This document shows positions 7,805 through 16,594 of a stretch of DNA of 22,111 nucleotides, piece after piece (within the stretch, counting starts at the first letter, position 1; the number at the start of each line of letters is the position of its first letter). Below the pieces are notes generated by a model. The model saw nothing but the letters and a program-made list of their open reading frames with translations, was not told the DNA's origin and did no database searches. The stretch lies in assembly GCA_001275005.1 (NCBI GenBank), contig JWZX01003187.1, forward strand, positions 1 through 22,111. Reading direction: 5' to 3'. A program made the translations under genes and the position numbers. This stretch comes from Chrysochromulina tobinii. Its lineage: Eukaryota > Haptophyta > Prymnesiales > Chrysochromulinaceae.

Positions 7805-8088
7805 GTTTGCCGCGCGTCAAAGTCCTGTGGTTGTGGACGCCCGACAAACGCGGAGCTCCGCGTTCGAGATACAACTGGTACCGGGTACATGTATACAGAA
7901 GTGAGTGTCTTCCTGTTCTCAAAGTCAAATCAAGCGCTTCAGGATACAGTCCTCAAAAAATTGCTGACTTTTTTTCTGTGGAATGCGCTGAGAGATCTCT
8001 CGTGGGTTTCACAGAGGTCGCCTCACGAGCCCCTTTTGGGTTTCAGGAGGGGTCTCTTCGGATCCCTCGTCGTCACCAGTCTCCGACC
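7805..8088. promoter_or_regulatory. Shared 5' region of peroxiredoxin and PARG genes
   Basis: This 284-bp head-to-head spacer contains a loosely repeated TCAAAGTCAAATCAAG element at about 7919-7934, reminiscent of the pentamer arrays in the gaps at 12580 and 18331, and an A/T-rich run near 7954-7976. The frame of PARG is open through the whole spacer, but no homologous sequence is seen there, so it is read as leader. Confidence 0.35.
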
Positions 8089-9622
8089 ATGGGCTCGACC
8101 GCAGCACCCACGTCGCTCTTTCATCGGGCGCACGCTGCGCTCGCCTCGGACTTGGCCCCTGCCAAGCAGTTTTCAGAATGCACCAGCGTGAGCGGCACGC
8201 AGCCAGTCGAGGAGATCGCTGCAGCGTACAACGCTGTCTGGTCCTTGCGTTGCATGGAAACGTGCGCTGATGAACGTACGCTCTTTGCGGCTATAAAGAG
8301 ATGGGCACTCGAGCTCTTGAGCTCTCCTCCTTCACTCGAGCCGCTTCCACTCGGCTCATCTCGAGATCTTTCCGCGGCCCAATGCCGCGGCATCCTTGCA
8401 AATGCCATGCTCGGCAACGTTGTTGATGCGATGAGTGGCTCAAAGCGCCACAAAGGCGGCCTCGATTTTTCGCGCCAATTGTTGGACGTCCACAGGGTCC
8501 GAAGCAGCGTTGCCGCACATAAGACTGCAGCGCTGCTTCTCTACTTCAGCCAGCAGCTCTCAATCGAGGGCACGGCCGACGACGAGCGCACCGTCACCTT
8601 TGAGCGCGTGGAATGCCCATCCATGGAGGAGATGTCGTCCATGCTCGAGGGCGCTACGGAAGTGCCGCTGCTCCCGAGCGATGGCGTCGGCCAGGACGAC
8701 ATTCGGCTGCATGCAGGCAGCATGGAGGCAGCATGGGTAGATGAGCCCAACTGCCGAGGCTTCGTCAACTTCGCCAACGCTGACTTTGGCTACGGGTGCT
8801 TCATTTCAAGCGCGACGCAGGAGGAGATTCTGCAGGTCTGCTGCCCAGAGTTCAACGTCGGCCTGATCTTCTTGGGTCGCATGTCCGATGACGAGGTCAT
8901 CAATGTCTACGGTAAGAGCACGCAGTTGCTCAGTGCCCAGGAGGCGGCATGTGTGCAATGACCCGCCGTTTGCCTCCCGTGCGTGCGTCATTTACGCTGC
9001 AGGCTGCCGCCGGTACGTAATCTACAAAGGGTACCTAGGGACATTCGAGTGCACAGGGCCGATCCCAGCGAGCCGCGGGTCGGGCAGCGGCGACGGGCGG
9101 TGCATCCATGACATCCTGACGATCGACGCGTGTACACAAGGACACTTCCATAAGGCCAACCAGATGCGTGACCTGCGCAAGGCGTACACCTCGTTCGCTG
9201 CGCTCGCCGCCCGGGCTACCACCGTTGCGGCTCCTGGCTCGGTTCGCTCTGTCGGAAAGCCCATTGTTTCAACGGGGCGCTGGGGCTGCGGCGTCTTTGG
9301 CGGCTTTCCCGCGCACAAGTTCACTCAGCAGGTGCTCGCCGCTCGGCTCGCCGGCGTCCGGCTGCGCTTCTCGACCTTTGGCCAACCAGACGGCTGCGAC
9401 ACGGTGCTGGAGGCGATGACCCAGGGCAAGGAGATGAGTGTCGCTCGAGCTTGGGCCCTGCTTCTCGAGTGTGACCGTCGGGACTCGTTCGAGAAGAGGT
9501 TGTGTGCAGGGTTGGCGCAGGCAGCTGCTGTGCCCCGGACGCGGGCCGCGCTCGCTACTGCCGCTCTCGCCACCGCCGCGCTCGCCGCCGCATGCCTCGT
9601 TGCTGCCGCCGGCCACGAGTAG
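8089..9622 (+). CDS. Poly(ADP-ribose) glycohydrolase, two exons (493 aa)
   Basis: Exons are 8089-8950 and 9003-9622. ATG 8089 has a good context (GACCATGG). PARG removes poly(ADP-ribose) chains from proteins after DNA damage or stress. The core signature is visible as FVNFANADFGYG (225-236), then TQEEI with Gln244-Glu245-Glu246, CPEFNVGLIF, a segment RRYVIYKGYLGTF after the splice, and VSTGRWGCGVFGG (376-388) near the C-terminus, in the order of animal and plant PARG. Two departures stand out. The Asp of the usual VDFAN motif, reported as catalytic in mammals, is Asn here, and the GGG of the PARG signature is GYG. The two catalytic Glu are kept. The protein ends with about 25 Ala/Leu/Val residues after RTR (467-490), a possible tail anchor. 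Before the core is the usual helical accessory domain. Confidence 0.88.
8951..9002 (+). other. Intron of the PARG gene (52 nt, GT-AG)
   Basis: The conserved PARG sequence changes frame here. A GT at 8951 and a CAG ending at 9002 remove 52 nt and restore the frame exactly, joining EAAC to CRRYVIY. The intron is phase 1. A pure frameshift is the alternative, but the clean splice sites and the matching phase favour an intron. Confidence 0.8.
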
Positions 9623-9936
9623 ATCGGATCCGGAGGTGCCCGCTCAGACCGATTTAGGACATGTGACGTGAGGTGGGATCGTTTGAAGAGTTTTAATCCT
9701 TTAAGCTATAGAAATAGAGGCGTCGTCTCCTGGAAAATACAAAACTTCCTAACACGTAACGTTAAACGTACTCGTACACGCCGCCGTCTCACCCCGCGCC
9801 GACCATTGACGCCGGACCCTCGACAACCTACGCGAAAAACATACAAGCGTGGTCAAGCGCAAGGAGGACGCCGCGCCGCGCGCGCTACGTGTTGGTGTGT
9901 CGTTAACGAGGTGTGAAAGTCTATGTGATGGTGTGA
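9623..9936. other. Intergenic region before the coiled-coil gene
   Basis: These 314 bp lie between two plus-strand genes. They include an AT-rich patch near 9680-9770. I see no gene, hairpin array or repeat worth naming. Confidence 0.3.
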
Positions 9937-10659
9937 ATGAATCAATTTTCCCGCGCCGAAGAACAAGAAGTCATGGGCACTGCAGTAGCTTCATCGGCGG
10001 GTCACGCAGCCATAAGCGGCGATCTCGCCAGAAACGACGTGTCCAGCATCCTCGCCGCGCAATGCGAATACCTGCGCTCCCTGCGCAGCGATCTCGCCAG
10101 CAACGACGCGTCCTCGCTGGACTCGCTGCGTCGCGACCTGGCAACTCGCAGGGAAAGAGAGCGGCAGCTGATCGCACAGCTTGCAGCCGCACATCGCGAA
10201 TCGGCGGCGATGCGGGCCGAGAATGAGGATCTGCGATTGAAGCTTGAACGGCAGGCTAAGGCGCATGCTTGGGAAATGCGCAAGCGCAACGAAGCCACTG
10301 CCACCGCCTCAGCGGCTGCAGCCTCTGCCGTTGAGAGCCTGGAGGCACGAAACCAAGCGCAGCTTTCGAAGCAGGCGGCTCAGCTGCAGAAGCAAGAAGC
10401 CGAGCTCAAGGCGGCGCACGCGAAGATCAGGGCCCTGCGGCATCGCTTGGACGACCATGCACTTCAGCAGAGCCAAGACGCTCTCATCAGCCGCTGCATA
10501 CTTCCAGCAGGACAGCACACTCAACTGGAAGGCGAGGTCGCAAACGAGCCGCCCTCAAGCGAGGCGCCGGCTCAGGAAGAGGCGCAGCCCGTCGCGGATG
10601 CAAAGGACGCACTTGAGTCTCAACAAGAAGCCTTCATTGCACGTGTGCTCGGCTATTAG
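9937..10659 (+). CDS. Coiled-coil protein of unknown function (240 aa)
   Basis: The frame begins at ATG 9937. An N-terminal 45 residues of low complexity are followed by two near-repeats, LRSDLASNDASSLDSLRRDLA (about 48-69), and then a long Ala/Glu/Gln/Arg-rich helix (about 55-175) with heptad-like spacing of Leu and Ala, strongly suggesting a coiled coil. The C-terminal tail is acidic and Pro/Glu-rich, ending in FIARVLGY. There are no membrane segments, signal peptide or enzyme motifs. The only related-looking stretch within the gene is the internal LRxDLAxxDxSS repeat, also seen at about 29-36 as DLARNDVSS. It is followed by a 618-bp gap to a convergent gene. I do not recognise a family; a structural or cytoskeletal role is a guess. 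Confidence 0.65.
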   Translation: MNQFSRAEEQEVMGTAVASSAGHAAISGDLARNDVSSILAAQCEYLRSLRSDLASNDASSLDSLRRDLATRRERERQLIAQLAAAHRESAAMRAENEDLRLKLERQAKAHAWEMRKRNEATATASAAAASAVESLEARNQAQLSKQAAQLQKQEAELKAAHAKIRALRHRLDDHALQQSQDALISRCILPAGQHTQLEGEVANEPPSSEAPAQEEAQPVADAKDALESQQEAFIARVLGY

Positions 10660-11277
10660 CACAGCAAGGGACCGGGACGCAGCGACGCACATCACCTCTG
10701 TGTTTCAAGTCCTCTGTGCGGTGGGAGGCCTCACCGGCACGGTGGTTCGCTGGCGGTTCGCGGGCTCACGTCAGAACCTGTCCGCACGCCCCGACGACCA
10801 GGGCTGTGAAATTTAATGTAGAGAGCACCCGTCCCCGCGGACGCCGTCGTCGCGCGCGCCGCGGGCGTCGCGGGAATGAACCCGATTACCAATTCGCAAT
10901 ACCAATTACCAATACCATGATCCTACCCCGGGCTAACAAGCAAACAACGCTTCTTCTAGCAACGGTGACGTCTGACGATTACGTTAGTGGACCGCGACGC
11001 GCGACGCGCGGGATTGTCCCGCATACCCGGCTCGGGTGGCCGGCGCCCCGGCGGGGAGATGGGGCGAGCCGCGCCGCCGGGCGAGGCCCTCTCGGTGTCC
11101 TCACACCTGCACACCTCACTACTCGGTGTTCCTAAACACCTCACTCTCGGTGTCCTCACACCGCACGTCTCGGTGCCCTCACACCTCTCTCACAGTGTCC
11201 TCCACCGCGCGTCCCCGAAGAAGCGCCGCGCATGATCTGTCTGAGCTGCAAGGTGGCCGCGCCCACGGGTAGTCTGC
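10660..11277. other. Convergent 3' intergenic region with hairpin repeats
   Basis: This 618-bp gap lies between the coiled-coil gene (+) and the LFG gene (-). It contains a TACCAATT-rich patch at about 10887-10917 and the four-copy hairpin repeat at 11091-11203. Short frames in the region have no motifs. Confidence 0.5.
11091..11203 (+). repeat. Tandem array of small hairpin units
   Basis: Four copies of a 17- to 19-bp unit, CTCGGTGTCCTCACACC or close variants, start at 11091, 11122, 11146 and 11169, with a fifth degenerate copy at about 11187. Each can fold as GGTGT/ACACC. The second copy has changed on both arms (GGTGTT/AACACC), so pairing is retained. The fourth has one mismatch. Confidence 0.8.
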
Positions 11278-12364
11278 TCAATCGCGCCGACCGGTCATAA
11301 GGCACTGCAAGACGAACATGAAGAGGTTAATGAAGTCGAGGTACAGTTCGACCGCGCCGAGCACGTAGTCGTCGTACTCGAGGTGCTGAATGATCATCGA
11401 AGTGTCGAAGAGGATGTAAAGCACGAAGAGCAGGCAGCCACCAAGCGCGTACGCCTGGCGCATCGCGAACGAGTCGAAGGCGAGCATGGTGAACAGCCCA
11501 AAGATGAGCAGGCTCAAGAAGAGCACGGGCAGCACCATGCCGAGGAACGAGAAGTCCATCTTCGAGTACATGACGAACATGGTGAGGCCGACGAAGAGGA
11601 GCGACGTGATCGCAAGCGCCTCGACCACCACCACTGAGTAGCCGAGCGCCGCGTACGCGGTACACGACACGCCGATGAGGTACGACATGCTCAAGGTGAA
11701 GAGGCCGAGCAGGATGAGGTTGAGCGGGTGCCGGTTCTTGTAGCACATGAGCGAGATGAGAAAGAAGAGGGTGCCGACGAAGGATGCAAGGCGGGTCCAC
11801 GCGCCATCGGTATACGTCCAGACCATCAGCTTGTAACCGCCAAATCTGGCAGGGCAGAAGGAGAACACCGGAAGACGACGGTGAGAACCGCAGGAATTCG
11901 GAAGAGTGCGTGCTCGTAGCGAGCGGGGCGTGGCACTCGTGCATGCGGTAGAGGGGATCGGAGGCTGAGGAATGGGGGAGGGGCTGAGCCTACTGCATCA
12001 TGCCGAAGCAGATGGCGACGGTCACTGCCAGCTGAATGCACAGGATGCCGTACACCTTGACGATGAACTGCTTGCGCCATATCTCGTCGAGATGTGCAAC
12101 TGGACCAGGCAACTGGGGCTTGCCGCCAGCAATCGTCTGCTGCTCGACGTTGGTGAGCGCTTGGAAGCTGTAGACCTGGCGGCCCACGCAGCAGAAGGAC
12201 AGGTAGACAGTGAGGAGGGCAAAATAGCCCAGGAAGACGAACCCCATCATGATGGGCATGGTGGACGAATTCGCACTCGAGTAGGAGTATGAGGCTTGGA
12301 ACTGGGTCTCCGTGTACGGGGCAGCGTCGAGATCCCCATCATCGGCGGCGAAGGCGTGCGACAT
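11278..12364 (-). CDS. Lifeguard/BAX-inhibitor-1 family membrane protein, two exons (312 aa)
   Basis: Exon 1 is 12364-11994 and exon 2 is 11845-11278 on the minus strand. The family forms multi-pass Ca2+-leak channels of ER and Golgi membranes and dampens cell death. The core starts with IWRKQFIVKVYGIL (about 95-108) and TM1 (102-121). Exon 2 encodes the following helices (LASFVGTLFFLISLMCY, PLNLILLGLFTL, and others) and ends LYLDFINLFMFVLQ, close to the family's LYLDIINLFLYIL. The Asp residues of the C-terminal pH-sensor region (LFDTSMII and YLDFINLF) are present. An unusual extra hydrophobic segment (about 36-60) precedes the core, so the topology may have eight rather than seven spans. The N-terminal 30 residues are acidic. 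ATG 12364 is chosen because the upstream frame carries no family features. It is head-to-head with the exostosin gene. Confidence 0.88.
11846..11993 (-). other. Intron of the LFG gene (148 nt, GT-AG)
   Basis: Exon 1 would stop right after CAG at 11993-11995. Splicing from GT (11993-11992) to CCAG ending at 11846 joins CA to A, giving Gln, and continues into the conserved second exon (FGGYKLMVW). The acceptor follows a pyrimidine-rich tract (TTCTCCTTCTGCCCTGCCAG). Confidence 0.8.
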
Positions 12365-12610
12365 GTCGATGCTGTAGGCAAGATCACTTCGCTGTCTTCG
12401 CAAGCACGCAAGGCGACTTGGGCCACAGTTGTGAGTCGAAAAAACATTGACTGTGAAGCGGCGCTTCCGGAAGAGTGCGTGAAAAGAAATGGTCCAGTTC
12501 CGCGGAACTTGTGAGATTGGGCGGAGACGCATTTGGTAGCTCGCCGGTTCGGCGTTCTGAAACACCAAATAAGGAATTGACTTGACTTGCCTTGACTTGA
12601 TTCTCTTGAG
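12365..12610. promoter_or_regulatory. Shared 5' region of LFG and exostosin genes with ACTTG array
   Basis: This 246-bp head-to-head spacer carries four pentamers, ACTTG ACTTG CCTTG ACTTG, at 12580-12599, ending 11 bp before the exostosin ATG. The same pentamer array appears on the opposite strand at 18331-18364 in another divergent promoter. Confidence 0.5.
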
Positions 12611-13297
12611 ATGTCACGAGCGATTTGCAGTGGAGGCGGTAACTTCAACCCATTCCATCAGCGCTGCACGTGCCCCATTGGCAGAAACGGCACGTACTGC
12701 GAGGCGTTTGCGCTTCCTGCGTGCCGCGTACGCCCTGCTTCCACAGCCGTCTCCTGCGCAGTCCGCCGGCCTCAGCATTGCGAATGCGTGCGTCAGTGCC
12801 TGGCCAGCGGCGCGTTTGCTGTGCACATCTTCCCGGTGTGCTTCGAGCGCACCGGCGAGTCCGAACCGCTCTCTGACGTGCCGTCTATCAACAGCGTACG
12901 CGCAACGTTTTATCAGCTCGACCGCAGAAGCTTGCGTCGGCTGAAGCCGTTGCCTGCGGACAGAGCCCTCGGTGTCGAGTTCAAGGAGACAGCGCTCGTG
13001 CACGTGGCGCACCGTCACTGCCCCCGACGATGTTCCGAACGAGGGGCCTGCATTGCAGAACGCGCGTGGCTCACGCGCCGGCCGCAACTGCTCGAGCGTG
13101 CGTTTTGCAAGTGCGACGGCTTCTACGAGGGTCGCGCGTGTGAGCGCCACTTGCCGACACTGTGCTACAACAACTGCTCGTCGCGTGGCGTGTGCCTCGA
13201 CGGCTTCTGCTCGTGCACGCCGCCGTTTTTTGGACCCGCGTGCGCGTATGACGGAGCGGCGGCAGCCAAGATGATAGGCGGCGGCGGTGGCGGTGGC

Positions 13298-13332
<35 letters not shown>

Positions 13333-14654
13333 GCGAGGCCGCACGGCAGCGGCCTCGTCGCACTTTAGTGTGCACGTGTACGATTTGGATGCGGTGGTGC
13401 TACGTCGGCACCAGATGGGCTCGGATCCCGACCCGATCTTTAACACGTACCACCTCTTCTTGGCCACGCTGCTCGCCGACGCGCCGTCGCTCGCCGCATC
13501 AGCCTCCCTCGCCGATCTGGCCCTCGTTCCCGCCTTCGGCACGAATATGGACGGACTACTTGAGTACTATGAGCACGCGGCGGCGCAGGTGGCGCGCCGC
13601 TTCCCGGCGGCATGGCGCGAGCGCGACCACGTGTGGATCACGAGCGGCGACGGCGGCGGCTGTGACCTCAATCGACTGCCGTCGCTCCGCGGCTCCATCA
13701 TCGCCGCTCATTATCTGAAGCTCAACGTGACCGAAGCGTACGCGACTTCGCGCGACTCGTGTGGGCGGCCCGGCAAGGATGTCGCGATCCCACCGGACGT
13801 GCCAACGGTCGCGCAGCCGGCGTACCTCGCGCGCGGCCTCGCGCCGCTCGAGCAGCGCCCGGGCACCTTCTTCTTCGCCGGCAACGTGCCGGTGAATGCC
13901 TCTGATGTCCGCTGATGACTTCCGAGGACCTTTCGAGGACCTTCCGGGGACCTTCCGATCGCATCTGAGTGTATCAGGATGTCCGTGAGTGGCTCCAAGT
14001 GCCAAGACTTGCCTCTGATCGCTCGACGTGCAAATCCTCCTCTGGTGGCAGGAAAAGCATCTGGTCGACCAAACGCCCGACGAGCAACTCGAGCGCGAGG
14101 CTTACTCTGAAGGCGTGCGGCAGCTGCTGTGGAAGTACCAGCGGCTGACGCCGGGGTTCAAGGTGGTGGACCGCTCGCCCACATACGCCGAGGACTACGC
14201 GAGTACGCGCTACTGCCTCGCGCCGCTCGGGGTGGGTTGGGGCGTGCGGTTGCTCTGGGCGATCGAGGCCGGCTGCATCCCTGTGCTCTTCAGCAGCCAG
14301 GTGGCCGCGTGGTTCGAGGATGCAATCGACTATGGGAGCTTCGCGCTGCGCGGCCTGCCCAAGACGGCGCTGCGGACGCTCCCCGCCGTGCTGGAAGCTG
14401 TCTCCCTGGAGCAGCGCGCCGCGCTGCAGGCCTCGCTCTGGCGCCATCGCCACCTCTTCCTCTGGCGCGGCGGCGGCTTTGCGTACAATATGACCCTCCA
14501 CGAGCTGTGCTGGCGCGCCCGGCGCCGACGAGCCAAGGTGCACTGTGCCGCGCTGCTCCCGGCGGAGATCGCGAGCCTGGTCATACCAGCAGCAGCTCGC
14601 TCGAACGGCGTGGGCGGCAGGGAGCCGAGGCGGGCGCGATTGGGTGGGCCTTGA
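12611..14654 (+). CDS. EGF-exostosin (GT47-like) glycosyltransferase, two exons (632 aa)
   Basis: Exons are 12611-13906 and 14052-14654. The N-terminal part has Cys-rich EGF-like modules: a partial one at about 6-38, one at about 137-180, and a clear one, CYNNCSSRGVCLDGFCSCTPPFFGPAC, at about 183-211 (given here as motif positions: CYNNC, GVC, FCSC, GPAC). A 19-Gly linker follows (223-241). The exostosin domain begins at VHVYDLDAVVL (about 254) and has DPIFNTYHLF, then VPAFGTNMDGL. Exon 2 carries SPTYAEDYASTRYCLAPLG and VRLLWAIEAGCIPVLFS, the nucleotide-sugar-binding half of GT47. Such enzymes work in the Golgi on polysaccharides or glycoproteins. No signal or transmembrane anchor is visible at the N-terminus; ATG 12611 follows an in-frame stop, so an upstream exon may be missing. 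The linker is encoded by a GGC/GGT repeat. Confidence 0.85.
13277..13333 (+). repeat. GGC/GGT trinucleotide repeat encoding Gly19
   Basis: Nineteen Gly codons in a row, mostly GGC, lie between the EGF-like and exostosin regions. They are slippage-prone and may differ in length between strains. Confidence 0.95.
13907..14051 (+). other. Intron of the exostosin gene (145 nt, GT-AG)
   Basis: Exon 2's frame is closed by a stop at 14016-14018, so the only reasonable acceptor is GGCAG ending at 14051. The donor at 13907 (GTCCGC) keeps VNASD; GT at 13892 (GTGAAT) is an equally in-phase alternative that removes five residues (VNASD). Both are phase 0. Inside is an 11-bp tandem repeat (TTCCGAGGACC and variants) at 13920-13952. 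Confidence 0.75.
13920..13961 (+). repeat. 11-bp minisatellite inside the exostosin intron
   Basis: Three copies of TTCCGAGGACC (13920, then TTTCGAGGACC at 13931, TTCCGGGGACC at 13942) and a partial fourth lie within the intron. Confidence 0.75.
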
Positions 14655-15065
14655 TCTCCCCTCGCTTCTCTGTGTACGGTGCACTGTGAGAACAGAGAAG
14701 CGCTACACTGGCCTTTGCCGCTTGCGCCTACCGACACTTGCGTGGCGGGGCTAGCTTCCTAGCTAACGAAAATAGGAGTCGAGTAGGGAGTACTTCAGTC
14801 TAGCGTAGGGCTGCGATACTTAAGTGCGCACTTTACGGAAAACTGCGTAAAGCTGTCTGGCCTATTATAGAACGATCTGTCTCTAAAACTCGCCGCTAAG
14901 CGCTATCGTATCGAATACACCACCGGGCCGCCGCTCCCCGCTGTGGCCTGTGCGGCTGACGTGACGAGTACGCGGCACCGGCAGCCGGCACGATCGTTTC
15001 GGCAACACACACACAAAGACTCAAGGCCTCTTTGGCGTCGGTAGTTCCTGCTCGCTCGCGCATAC
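14655..15065. other. Convergent 3' intergenic region
   Basis: This 411-bp gap lies between the exostosin gene (+) and the Cys-rich gene (-). It has an AT-richer core and a 7-bp stem hairpin, CTTTACG / CGTAAAG, with an 8-nt loop at 14831-14852. No gene was seen. Confidence 0.45.
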
Positions 15066-16499
15066 TCAGAGGGAGTCGAGCAGGTAGGGGGGCTCACCGA
15101 GCTCGGCGAGCACCCGCTCGACAGCGCGGTCCGTGATCGCCGAAACGGATGCGGCCGCGCGCTCAGCCGCCAGCGTCGCCATGCACACGATCAGGGACGC
15201 GAGGGTGGCCACTGGGAGGCGCCGCCGCAGCCGTCGCTGGCTGGCCAGCCACACGGTCGTCAGCAGGAGTAGCCCCGCGACGAACGCAGCCGCCGCGCAG
15301 AACCAACGAGCGATGCATGCAGCCCAACCAGAGACGAACACGGCGTGCGTGAAGCTGTTCCAGTCGACGTAAAAGAGGCCGTGCCGTGCGAGACGTCCAG
15401 AGCAGCCATAGGGCAGCCCGCTGCACTTATGCATCTCGTGTGCCAACGGTTCCGGCCAGACGGCGCGTCGCCGGACCACGCAACACGGAGCGTGAGCGCC
15501 AGAGGCGCAGCCGTGGGGCTGGTAGCAACGGTCGGCGCACCGGTCGAGTCCGTCGGAGCGCACATCGTCCCAAAGTTCCCAACGCTTCTTGCGCCCTGTG
15601 TTGAGCACGTCTTCGAATGAGGGACACTGATCTGAGGACTCAAGCCGCGGCACCGCCTCAAGGTCGACGACCCTGGCGTCGGACGTGATGCTGGCCCCGA
15701 CGCTAGCGCCATTCGCGTCGAGGAATGGTGCGTCGAGGAAGGATGCATGCTTGGTCCCAAGGATAGCGTGCTCGGCGAGCTCGACGGACCACTGCCCGCT
15801 ACCCGTAGCACAGCCAAATGGGAGCAGCTCGCACGGCACGTCCCAAATCGCGGCCGCGCGCTTGAGGCAGCAAGGAGCGCCACTGCGGAGCTTGCAGCCG
15901 ATCAAGATGCAGCCCGCACCGCACGCCATCCCGTGCTCCTCATCCTTGCCTCTTTCGTCTTGCTGCTCGTCCCAGCAGCCTTCGGTGCAATCTTTCCAGG
16001 CGTGCCATCGGTCTACGCTGGCGGTATTGAGGACGTCTCGAATCGAAGGGCACGATTCGGATGGCTCAAACTGCGGCAAAGCGTGCTGGTCGACAATTAC
16101 TGACCGTCTCAGCCATTGCTCCGACTCCCTATTGAACGCGCAGCCATATGGTAGCTCTTGACAATCGACCGGCCACTCGGCCTGCAATCGCTTCACACAA
16201 CACGGCGTCACGGCGTCGCCATGTTGGCACCGGCGGACTAGGCAACCCTCGGAGCAGGTCCGGTTGTGCAGAGACGCTGGTGAGCTCGCGTCCTTCCACA
16301 ACGCGACACGGCGCGAAGGGTTGGTGTTCATGACGTCCTCCCATGCAGGGCAGCGATCAGACTGTGTAAGGTTAGACGGTTCCGCGGGAGCCACGGAGCC
16401 GACCGCAAGAGCAGTCATCTTGCGTGTGGAACGTGCTCCGTTCGTGGATCGTGTGAACGTTAATGCGCTAAATGGACAAGCGAGACCAGTCGAGTCCAT
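15066..16499 (-). CDS. Membrane protein with three unrecognised Cys-rich repeats (477 aa)
   Basis: ATG 16499 is the first true start; a TTG three codons upstream is not used here. Three copies of one module lie at about 50-120, 150-230 and 292-366. Each begins C-P-x-x-x-D-V-(M/L)-N-T, has a Trp then W-(K/D)-D about 10 residues later, a variable Cys-rich middle, PCC(V/L)-x-R with a Trp after it, and ends C-x(2)-LP(Y/F)GC or C-x-ELP(Y/F)GC. Even numbers of Cys per copy suggest disulfides in an extracellular or lumenal domain. Two hydrophobic segments follow (about 385-419 and 428-452), separated by a strongly basic loop (QRRLRRRL). The N-terminus is a weak candidate for a signal peptide (MTALAVGSVAPAEP at 28-41), so an exon could be missing. 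I do not recognise the repeat as any named domain. It is convergent with the exostosin gene and head-to-head with the small helical gene. Confidence 0.8.
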   Translation of the reverse strand: MDSTGLACPFSALTFTRSTNGARSTRKMTALAVGSVAPAEPSNLTQSDRCPAWEDVMNTNPSRRVALWKDASSPASLHNRTCSEGCLVRRCQHGDAVTPCCVKRLQAEWPVDCQELPYGCAFNRESEQWLRRSVIVDQHALPQFEPSESCPSIRDVLNTASVDRWHAWKDCTEGCWDEQQDERGKDEEHGMACGAGCILIGCKLRSGAPCCLKRAAAIWDVPCELLPFGCATGSGQWSVELAEHAILGTKHASFLDAPFLDANGASVGASITSDARVVDLEAVPRLESSDQCPSFEDVLNTGRKKRWELWDDVRSDGLDRCADRCYQPHGCASGAHAPCCVVRRRAVWPEPLAHEMHKCSGLPYGCSGRLARHGLFYVDWNSFTHAVFVSGWAACIARWFCAAAAFVAGLLLLTTVWLASQRRLRRRLPVATLASLIVCMATLAAERAAASVSAITDRAVERVLAELGEPPYLLDSL

Positions 16500-16594
16500 T
16501 TTAGTCAAGGCTCGCGGTCTTTGTGATTGTCACGTGCGCCGACATACATTCACAGCAACGGTGAAATATTCCAAACTGTGTTTTTGAGCCGCAC
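16500..16594. promoter_or_regulatory. 95-bp shared 5' region
   Basis: The minus gene starts at 16499 and the plus gene at 16595. The gap includes a CACGTG E-box at 16530-16535. Its very small size makes a shared promoter likely. Confidence 0.45.

Noticed and set aside
8941-9010. Frameshifted PARG pseudogene
   Set aside because: A 52-nt GT-AG intron restores the frame exactly and conserved motifs continue on both sides.
13904-14060. Exostosin split into two separate genes or a pseudogene
   Set aside because: A phase-0 GT-AG intron of 145 nt joins the two halves of one GT47 domain.
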